From the NCBI GenBank assembly GCA_000310025.1, contig FN648928.1, positions 1 to 12,378 of the forward strand: 12,378 nt of DNA, written 5' to 3'. Below the pieces are notes generated by a model. That model worked only from the letters and a program-made list of their open reading frames with translations. It searched no databases and was not told where the DNA came from. Origin of the DNA: Ectocarpus siliculosus (taxonomy: Eukaryota; Sar; Phaeophyceae; Ectocarpales; Ectocarpaceae). Each line of letters starts with the position of its first letter. The stretch's first letter is position 1. Position numbers and translations under genes: made by a program. Positions 6,476 through 12,378 of this stretch are shown in pieces.

Positions 6476-9400
6476 ATGATTTGTCATCACACGGGCGTGG
6501 TATCTTGTGTCACGTATTATCTAACCCTAACCCTAACCCTACGTGCAGCAAGTAGGTTGTTGTGGTGTAATTTTTATTTCGCAAAGTGTACCAGTAGTAT
6601 TTTATATGAGTTCCGAAACCGCCAGTTGTTGAAGGTAGTCGGTAATGCAGTTACGGCTTCCGTGAACGTTTTTTTTCATATTCCATCGGCGACACGAAAC
6701 CATACTCTTACGGCTGTACAGGACGACGACTCAAGCGACGATAACGCGACGGACGCCATCTCGGCTACAGCTGAGGGGTGGTACAACTCGGACAACGCCT
6801 TCAACTTCTACTTCAAGGTGCGGGGTCTGTGTATTCCTTTCTATGACCTCAACGGTTGGCGAATTCTAGGATGATGGAAGCTTGTGTCCTGTCGGCGGGA
6901 GAATATAATTCTTTGTTACGCCCCCCCCATGCCCCCCCCCCCCCCGTCCCGAGAGTGACCAGAACTAGAGAATTGGGTCGCACCCTGCACATGCGCAGTA
7001 GCGACCGCCCTCTCTCGCTAGTTCTCCGGCGGGGAAAACAGGCAGACAGGGGGTCCGTGCTCTTGCCCTTAAATTGAGCTAAGGCGCGTGTGTACTGCGG
7101 GAGGGTCTGCTATCCGATGTAAATATCCTCATGTTTGCTTTTGCAGAGTCAACAAGACTAAATAAGATGCGGTTTTCCTTCGTAGGTGCGCGCGTGCGAG
7201 TGGGATCAGGCAACTAGGAACGGAGAACGGAAGGAAATTCCAATGCACTACTGTGTACCGTTTCCTGTCCCGGTTGTGCCTCTGCACCCCGCCCCCCGCC
7301 CGCCAGGGTAGTCATTTTGCACTCTCGAAGTAGATGCGTTGAATTCGGGCACGTTGCGTCAAAGTCTTCTCATCACACACACACCCCTCCCGCGTGTGTG
7401 CTTTCTGCGTTCCCGAAATATCGGCGCCTCCTCCCGACTCCCTACCAAAGGTGTGGGGCGGAGAGCACATCCACGTAGGCCTGTACAGCAAGCTCAACGC
7501 GGAAGAAGCCAAGCTGCCCGTCCTGGACCGCATCAAGAAGGCCAGCATCCTGAACGCCGAGGAACTGCTCGCCCGATGCTTCCCCGCCAGCGCTAACGGG
7601 ACTAACGGCACTAACGGCGACGGCGCGCCTCACACATCGGAGAGCACCATGGTGGACATGGGCTCCGGATACGGGGGCTCGGCCAGGCTCGCAGCCAAGA
7701 CGCTCGGCTGCAAGGCGAGTCTCTCTTTGTACTTGCTTCCCCCCTCCGGCATACTGTATGTTCTTCGTCCGCTTGTTTTTTCATCCATCCGTCCTGTTTT
7801 TCTACCCATGATAAATAGTCGACTGTACCTTCTGGCCTTGCCTGCGTGCCTGCCTGCCGGCCTACTTTGTCGGAGGATCGCGCTGACAAGAAGGTTGGTA
7901 GTCTGCGGTGCAATGTCTGACTCGTGTGTGGTTGTCCAGTCTTTGCGGAAAGATCGTCCTCCTCCGACGATGTGTCGAAAACGACCAACGCCGGAGATGG
8001 TATTCTTGGCTTCGACTCAATCAATCGTTGTGATCCCTTCTTTTATGCGAACATGGTTGAAGCACGGCGTGCAATGTGCTCGTACTGTTGCCGTAGCCCG
8101 CCTCAGACGTGTTCGCGCCTATAGGAATTGAAAAAAGTACGGACAAAAAATCACGCCGCCGGTTTCAGCGGGGTTAATTTTGTTTCATCCCCTCCCCATT
8201 TTGGACATGGCTGAGCCCAGTTCTTTCACCACCTCGTGCTCCTTACACAGACCTCGTCGTTTCACCAAAACAGGCGGGCGCCTCAAGCAAGTCATACCCT
8301 CCATCGGAAAGCTGGTTTTACCCTTTGATTTTGCTTTGAGCCGGAGAACTGTCTCGCGATCACATCTGAGTTGAAGCTGCCTTCCTGCTGCTGCACGCAA
8401 CCTTTTCAGCTCTGGGAAGCAACTCTCATCCAAGTTGGTCACCCGCGTCAGAGTCCCAATTCGGCCAAAACTCTGCGCCATAGTAGAGATAAAAGACCAT
8501 AGAATGAATGTATGATGTGCACGGTTTGGGATCTGCACTACAGCGATGGAAGTGGGCCTGCAAAAGTCGGCCTAAATTCAATTCTAAACTCCAGCAGTCA
8601 GCAGAGTGGCCCCCAGAACGATCATGAGCCTACCTCCAAAAATATCATGGTAATCCAAGCCATGGAAGCACGCAACGCACCTAGATGCCTTTTGGTTACC
8701 CACGTTTGTGTGTCTTTACACGTGGGCAATCCATAGATGATGTGCACGAATTGGGATCAGCACTACAGCGCGAGTTGTGGCAGAATAACCAAAAACACTG
8801 CGCGGAGAGACTGCTTGCGGATGTGATTCCACGATTTGTAATGTCTGCATAAAAAACAAAAATTGGATTTTTTTCCATAGGCGCGAACACGTGTGGCCTG
8901 TCTGTCCGCAGCCATCTCCTTCTTCACCTGCCTTGTCCGTGCACATTACTAATCCACAGATGGACATGGATCCATGTCTCTCTCTACCGCTCTGGAAGAC
9001 GTTGACTGGCGCTCAGAAAAGTTGATTACGCAGAGAGAAGTTTCCGCTACAAGATCGCCTCCCACCACCCACATGTGCTAGCTACCCGGGACCGCGGTAC
9101 ACAACTCGATGGTTGAGATACAAAAACCACCGCGCCCCAGCGACTGCGGCGAAATGGGGCCCGCCAATCTGTCGATCGCACACACGCTACATGCGGTTGC
9201 GGGCAATCAAGCAAGCGCGCGGTGATCCGAAGTGTGGGATGGTACCAGTTGTGTTGGCTCGAAGAGCGTCACGAGCAACGCCATTTTTCTCAAGCACCAT
9301 GCATGCACGGCAGAATGACCATATCATACATGAACGCGACCACCAGCGAGCACACACATGAAAGTACGTCCATCAATGGGCTCAAAGTGTATGTAATGCA

Positions 9401-11378
9401 GTAGGTACACAGGTATTGGGTTCGGGCAATCGAACGCGGCCGGAGCCCCGTGTGGGAACTCATGCATCCTTCCCCTCCGCCTCCGCCTCCCCCTCCCCCT
9501 CCCCCTCTACAGGTGTATTGCATCAACGTTACTTCGAGGGAGAACGACGTCAACCGCGCGCTGAGCAAGGCCGCCGGGATCGAGGATCTGGTGACTTGAA
9601 CTGCCTACCTTTCCACCTTTCTTGTGTTAGGTGTAATGCAACTTGTGTTCCGAACACGTTATGGATATGTTGTGGAGAAAGCTTCGGCCCTTAATCAGCT
9701 ATTACGGTACTGTTAGGGGAAGACCACGTATGCCACGGAGGGATTTTGGTTGATGGAGGAAAGGTTGTATCGCATGATGAGGTGTTGTTTCATTGAACCA
9801 GCAACAACCACACCGCCATCACCCTTACACCCACCACCACATCCAACACCCCTAACCGCCATCCCCACCGACCTACCCCGAAAATGTTGAAAACGAACTA
9901 CTGCCGCACCAGGTGATCATCCCCGGAGAGAAGTCGTATTTTGACACGGGGCTGCCGGACGCCTGCTGCGAGGTGGTGACCTCCCAGGACGCGCTCCTGC
10001 ACGCGGGGTCGGAGCGGCACAGGGCGGTCGGCGAGGCCGCCCGCTTGCTCAAGCCCGGGGGCAGGATGGTCTTCAACGACGTCATGCAGACGAACCACGC
10101 CGACCCCAAGGACCTTCAGGAGGTGAGTTCCAGTTTTGGAGTGGCGGTTCTACTTCTTCCTTCCGTGTACGCATGTTTTTAGCAAGCGCCGTGGCGGGCT
10201 CTGCACGAGCTGTACGTAGTACGTAGGCAGGACCCCGCCTCCACCACGTTGTGTGTTGTGTGTGTCGTGTCAGCAACAGGACTAGACTCGCTGGACAACA
10301 GGTTTCCGTACCTCACCACCACGTTACTACTCGCTGACGCTGTTCCGAAAATCGAAACAATCGACCGTCAAGAGGCCGTACCGCATTATTGAATTATATA
10401 GTACTTCTAGTGTTTCCCCCCAAACAACTTCACAGTTTAAGTTGCATGGATTTGGAGGACCGTTTGCGGCCAGCCCTCTCATCCCCCATCTGTCACTGTC
10501 GGTGGTTCACTGCATTCTTGGCTGCTGGCTCTCCTATTTTGTACCGCATCAATCACCAAGCTTTTTTGTCTGGAATGTTTTAACACGCATTTACTGTGCC
10601 TGGTGCACACCACGAACAGCAGTATTAGTACTGGTCGTGGTACAGCTGCTAGAAGTAACCGCAAACAAACCTCGTGTTCTCTTTTCTCCTCTTCTCTTTT
10701 CTTCTCTCTCTTAGGTGTACGAACGCGTCCGCCTGCAGGACCTGGGCACGCCTAAGTCTTACGCCAAGTGGGCCGAGTCTTACGGTCTCACGTTCGTGGA
10801 GTTCTCTGACCGTACTCCCGACATGAAGACGCACTACGAATCCGTGAGTTCTTTGCCGTGGTTGTTTGTTTGCATATGTAGCGTGGTGCCGAGTTAAATC
10901 TAAAGAACGTTCCGTTTCATTACTCTATCGTTGACCCCCCTTTATTTGCAGAACCAAGGGGCGAACTTCATCACTGTTTTGACAATGAAGTTTTAAGGTG
11001 GTTCACTTGGACAAATAAGTTGGTTTGACTTCGTTGGTGCTGGTCGAAAAACGATTTTCGCTCAAGCACCGTTCGTTCGTTTGGTTGACCAATGTCTCTT
11101 CGACAAGTAGGTTTGCGACGGTTTCAATTCAAGGCAGATGGACGGAACATTGCGGCGTTGGCGTTGAGCATCGTGTTTCGATTCCAGTAATGCTGGTTGA
11201 TGATTATTTCCTTGTATTCAGGTCAAGGAAGTGCTGATGTCGCACCGCGGTACCTCGGATGGCATGGAGGATGAGTTCATCGACAACATGGCCAGGGGAC
11301 TCGACGCTTGGGTTTCGGCGGCCGAGCGCGACCTCATCTGCTGGGGGTACGTGACCTTCGCCAAGCCGGTGAGTTGGG

Positions 11379-11446
<68 letters not shown>

Positions 11447-11490
11447 TTGGTGTTGGTGGTACTTGTTTGATGTTGTTGGTGCAGCGGTAG
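6476..11490 (+). CDS. SDMT-like SAM-dependent methyltransferase, copy 2 (multi-exon)
   Basis: Join of 6476-6817 (the part homologous to copy 1 exon 1 begins at 6701), 7451-7714, 9513-9590, 9913-10122, 10715-10843, 11222-11368 and a possible mini-exon at 11485-11490. Function and motifs are as in copy 1. Exons 2-6 differ from copy 1 by eight silent changes and two replacements, Asn95Asp in the linker and Gly302Asp near the C-terminus. All splice sites are kept, including the GC donor. Both candidate start codons of copy 1 are absent: 786-ATG is AAG and 858-ATG is ATA in another frame. The only ATG in the open frame is at 6476, and the frame from there runs through a telomere-like repeat, so the true start is unclear. 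The gene could be active with a new N-terminus, use an unseen upstream exon, or be a young pseudogene with an intact body. Confidence 0.75.
6521..6541. repeat. Interstitial telomere-like repeat (CCCTAA)n
   Basis: Three and a half perfect CTAACC units in 21 nt, flanked by inverted CACGTA (6511-6516) and TACGTG (6540-6545). Absent at the aligned place in unit 1 (about 705-720). Confidence 0.85.
6701..6817 (+). CDS. Copy 2 exon 1, conserved part
   Basis: Reads HTLTAVQDDDSSDDNATDAI and then SATAEGWYNSDNAFNFYFK, in frame with exon 2 through AAG|GTGCGG. The acidic N-terminal stretch differs from copy 1 (AVQDDDSSDDNA against AFQEKTSSDDDA), while the following 22 codons are identical. The upstream frame is open to an ATG at 6476. 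Confidence 0.7.
6818..7450 (+). other. Copy 2 intron 1 (633 nt)
   Basis: Same borders as copy 1 intron 1, with a C14 run at 6932-6945 in place of C24. No gene seen. Confidence 0.8.
7451..7714 (+). CDS. Copy 2 exon 2
   Basis: Eighty-eight codons with the WGGEHIHVGLY opening and the MGSGYGG SAM loop. One base differs from copy 1 exon 2 (AAC to GAC, Asn95Asp in the NGTNGTNG linker). The donor is again CAAG|GCGAGT. Confidence 0.88.
8100..8103. repeat. Target site duplication GCCT, left
   Basis: Matches 8896-8899 on the other side of the element; single in the empty site at 2261-2264. Confidence 0.75.
8185..8481 (-). CDS. 98-codon open frame inside the TIR element, unknown
   Basis: Reads on the minus strand from an ATG at 8481-8479 to a TGA at 8187-8185. 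The product would begin MAQSFGRIGTLTRVTNLDES, is rich in Lys and Arg, and contains LRLKAKSKGKT and CLRRPPVLVKRRG. No transposase motif, zinc finger or other domain is recognised. It could be a decayed transposase piece, a captured host exon or chance. Confidence 0.25.
   Translation of the reverse strand: MAQSFGRIGTLTRVTNLDESCFPELKRLRAAAGRQLQLRCDRETVLRLKAKSKGKTSFPMEGMTCLRRPPVLVKRRGLCKEHEVVKELGSAMSKMGRG
8512..8545. repeat. 34-bp direct repeat inside the element, first copy
   Basis: Begins ATGATGTGCACG and ends CACTACAGCG. Pairs with 8737-8770, 225 nt downstream, with about four mismatches. Confidence 0.75.
8737..8770. repeat. 34-bp direct repeat inside the element, second copy
   Basis: Second copy of 8512-8545. 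Just before it lies an inverted repeat CCCACGT...ACGTGGG (about 8,699-8,726). Confidence 0.75.
8896..8899. repeat. Target site duplication GCCT, right
   Basis: Followed by GTCTGTCCGC, as after the empty site in unit 1. Confidence 0.75.
9513..9590 (+). CDS. Copy 2 exon 3
   Basis: Twenty-six codons, identical at nucleotide level to copy 1 exon 3, despite the 1,798-nt intron that now precedes it. The acceptor follows an expanded CCTCCC-type pyrimidine tract at about 9,472-9,509. Confidence 0.85.
9591..9912 (+). other. Copy 2 intron 3 (322 nt)
   Basis: GTGACT to CACCAG. Lacks the 30-nt stem-loop segment of copy 1. The second half is a CAC/ACC-rich tract like that of copy 1. Confidence 0.75.
9913..10122 (+). 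CDS. Copy 2 exon 4
   Basis: Seventy codons encoding the same protein segment as copy 1 exon 4, with three silent changes (TTC/TTT, ACA/ACG, CTT/CTC). Donor GAG|GTGAGT. Confidence 0.9.
10123..10714 (+). other. Copy 2 intron 4 (592 nt)
   Basis: GTGAGT to TCTTAG. Close to copy 1 over the first about 170 nt, then strongly diverged in the middle. No gene seen. Confidence 0.75.
10715..10843 (+). CDS. Copy 2 exon 5
   Basis: Forty-three codons, protein identical to copy 1 exon 5, with three silent changes. The acceptor is TCTTAG|GTG, where copy 1 has CCGCAG. The pyrimidine tract is much shorter and less regular than in copy 1. Confidence 0.9.
10844..11221 (+). other. Copy 2 intron 5 (378 nt)
   Basis: GTGAGT to ATTCAG. 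Diverged counterpart of 4262-4666; no gene or element recognised. Confidence 0.75.
11222..11368 (+). CDS. Copy 2 exon 6
   Basis: Forty-nine codons. It differs from copy 1 by GTT/GTC and CGT/CGC (silent) and GGC/GAC (Gly302Asp, in AAERDLICWG). Acceptor ATTCAG|GTC; donor CCG|GTGAGT, followed by the GTT/CTG microsatellite. Confidence 0.88.
11377..11457. repeat. (GTT)n(CTG)9 compound microsatellite, copy 2
   Basis: GTT repeats followed by nine CTG and then GTGTTG units, directly after the exon 6 donor. Longer than in copy 1 (4820-4868) and with an expanded CTG block. Confidence 0.85.
11485..11490 (+). CDS. Copy 2 possible terminal mini-exon
   Basis: After a 116-nt intron, GGTGCAG|CGGTAG would add one Arg and a stop, ending the protein as TFAKPR. 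This length fits the family C-terminus as I know it. If the donor at 11369 is not used, the frame instead runs through the microsatellite as a poly-Leu tail to a TGA at 11468-11470. Confidence 0.35.
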   Translation, partial: R

Positions 11491-11574
11491 TTAGTTGCGG
11501 GATGGGTGGTTTTGTGTTTTGCGACAGCAAACGAAAGCCAGCGTCAAACTCCCTTTGTGTGCATGAAAATCTGC

Positions 11575-11599
11575 AGACAACGTCTACCGAACGTTGTCT
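11575..11599. other. Perfect 9-bp hairpin
   Basis: AGACAACGT (11575-11583) pairs with ACGTTGTCT (11591-11599) around a 7-nt loop CTACCGA. It is not followed by a T-run, and a bacterial-type terminator is not expected here. Confidence 0.7.
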
Positions 11600-11749
11600 A
11601 CCTCACCCTCAGCAATAGTATGGCACAGTACTTGACGGTACGCCAGGACCCGTGAACCCGTCAACGCCTCCTCGGTCACGATTGCTGTTGAAATTGAAAG
11701 GCACAAAATATTTTTCGGGGGTCCTGGACAAATGCGGCGGTGGCACCTG

Positions 11750-11785
11750 CACCCCCACCCCCCACCCCCCATCCCCACCCCCCCG
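11750..11785. repeat. C-rich tract, minus-strand G-quadruplex candidate
   Basis: Five or more runs of four to seven C separated by single A or AT. The minus strand therefore has successive G4-G7 runs with very short loops. Confidence 0.75.
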
Positions 11786-11829
11786 CGCCGTATGAACAAC
11801 TTCCCGTCCTATGATCCCCTATCAACGCC

Positions 11830-12378
11830 ACAACCACCTGAGTTCTTGTTTTCGCCTACGTCTGCTGCTCGCCTGGTTTCTATCTCTTGTTGCTGCCGCC
11901 GATAACATTCCCCCTCTTTTTTTGCTGTTGGCGTTTTTTTTTTTTTTTGCGTGTGTGCATTTCGCGAATGGGGGGTTGTGTAGAACGAGCAGGCAGCCGA
12001 ACATTGAGTCGATCGGGTTTGACCGCAAATCCGAGAACACCTGCGTCACTCTGCCCCCTCCTGCTGCCGCATTGTTTCATATTTTCGTCCTATGTTTCAG
12101 TTTTGTCTTTTTCACTTTTTGGTTTCAGTTGGGTTGGACAAGGTTAACAGAAGTATTTCTAACGTCCACAGACGGGCAGAGGGAATTAGTGCATCGGTCT
12201 TTCTGGAGTTTTTTTCTACCCAAGTTGGGTGATTTTTCTCCTGTTTTTTCTTGCAACGACGGAAGAACAATGAGAAACTGGGGGGGGGGGGGGGAAAGTC
12301 ATAGTCGTGCATGCCCTAATCTTTTGACCATATTGACCTCCCATTCCTAAAAAACCGGGACGGAACACGCCGGGTTTT
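11830..12378. other. Downstream region of copy 2, no gene seen
   Basis: T-rich low-complexity sequence with a T-run at about 11,935-11,948 and a G15 run at 12280-12294. One forward frame is open from 11811 to 12350, but its composition comes from the homopolymers (runs of Phe and Gly). It has no clear homology to the spacer after copy 1. The window ends in an AAAACC...GGTTTT partial inverted repeat. Confidence 0.5.

Larger units (their letters stand above)
8104..8895. mobile_element. 792-bp TIR element (MITE-like, probably non-autonomous DNA transposon)
   Basis: The left end CAGACGTGTTCGCGCC and the reverse complement of the right end, CACACGTGTTCGCGCC, match with one mismatch. With one extra A the match continues through TATGGAA, giving TIRs of 24 bp (8104-8127) and 23 bp (8873-8895). 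The element is flanked by GCCT at 8100-8103 and 8896-8899, while unit 1 has a single GCCT at 2261-2264 in otherwise matching sequence, so the ends are fixed by the empty site. It sits in an intron of the host gene. Inside are a 34-bp direct repeat and a 98-codon minus-strand open frame, but no transposase I recognise. A 4-bp target duplication does not fit Tc1, hAT, piggyBac or Mutator; Sola-like or an undescribed family is possible. Confidence 0.85.
7715..9512 (+). other. Copy 2 intron 2 (1,798 nt, GC-AG, carries an inserted element)
   Basis: Starts GCGAGT and ends CTCTACAG. Longer than copy 1 intron 2 by 813 nt, of which 796 are explained by the TIR element plus target duplication and the rest mostly by expansion of the C/T tract before the acceptor. 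Confidence 0.8.
11470..11789. other. Segment of about 320 bp present only in copy 2
   Basis: Lies between the microsatellite tail (TACTTGTTTGA) and the resumed match at GTATGAAC (about 11,790). It contains the putative mini-exon CGGTAG, a perfect hairpin and a long C-rich tract. No terminal inverted repeats or clear target duplication are seen, so either insertion in copy 2 or deletion in copy 1 fits. Confidence 0.6.
5807..11830 (+). repeat. Tandem duplication unit 2
   Basis: Direct-orientation copy of unit 1. The offset is 5,806 at the left end, 5,839 through exon 2 and 6,635 just after the intron-2 insertion; the step of 796 equals the 792-bp element plus a 4-bp target duplication. The last clear match is TATGAAC...CGTCCTA near 11,790-11,815 against 4,897-4,920. 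The left boundary cannot be placed because unit 1 is cut by the window. Confidence 0.95.

Noticed and set aside
11575-11599. Hairpin as a Rho-independent terminator
   Set aside because: No following T-run, and the locus is eukaryotic with spliceosomal introns.
11811-12350. 179-codon forward open frame downstream of copy 2
   Set aside because: Its composition reflects T-runs and a G15 run (poly-Phe, poly-Gly). There is no domain and no supporting copy.

Overview
The window looks like nuclear DNA of a photosynthetic eukaryote, most likely a brown alga or a related stramenopile (inference). Short GC-rich exons of 78-264 nt are separated by spliceosomal introns of about 320-1,800 nt. No bacterial operon structure is visible. 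A telomere-type CCCTAA repeat and many microsatellites are present. The spliced protein is a class I SAM-dependent methyltransferase that I recognise as resembling algal sarcosine/dimethylglycine N-methyltransferases, which act in glycine-betaine synthesis.

The main structure is a head-to-tail tandem duplication with a period of about 5.8 kb. Unit 1 covers 1 to about 4,935 and unit 2 covers 5,807 to about 11,830. Each unit holds upstream DNA (1-857 and 5,807-6,700) followed by the same six-exon plus-strand gene. Copy 1 exons are 858-971, 1612-1875, 2861-2938, 3288-3497, 4133-4261 and 4667-4813. Copy 2 exons are 6701-6817 (with an open frame back to 6476), 7451-7714, 9513-9590, 9913-10122, 10715-10843 and 11222-11368. 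All internal introns are phase 0, and every downstream exon starts with a GTN valine codon. Exons 2-6 differ at 10 of 828 nt (8 silent, 2 amino-acid changes), so both bodies look functional. The protein ends, N-terminal start and C-terminal exon, are the unstable parts.

The copies differ in informative ways. Copy 2 carries a 792-bp element in intron 2 with 23-24-bp terminal inverted repeats and a 4-bp target duplication; copy 1 has the exact empty site. Copy 2 has lost both candidate start codons of copy 1 and has gained a short interstitial telomere-like repeat upstream. The 3' ends differ: a (GTT/CTG)n microsatellite lies directly after the last shared donor, and an extra segment of about 320 bp in copy 2 gives a different terminal exon. 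Near-identical tracts alternate with badly diverged tracts, which suggests gene conversion.

Between the genes (5,070-5,806) is AT-rich sequence with three copies of a 51-57-bp repeat. After copy 2 (11,491-12,378) is low-complexity DNA with a C-rich tract, a perfect hairpin, T-runs and a G15 run; I see no convincing gene there. I found no complete new defence or mobile system. The most notable items are the TIR element with its empty site, the uniform intron/exon junctions with a GC-AG intron, and the mosaic duplication.
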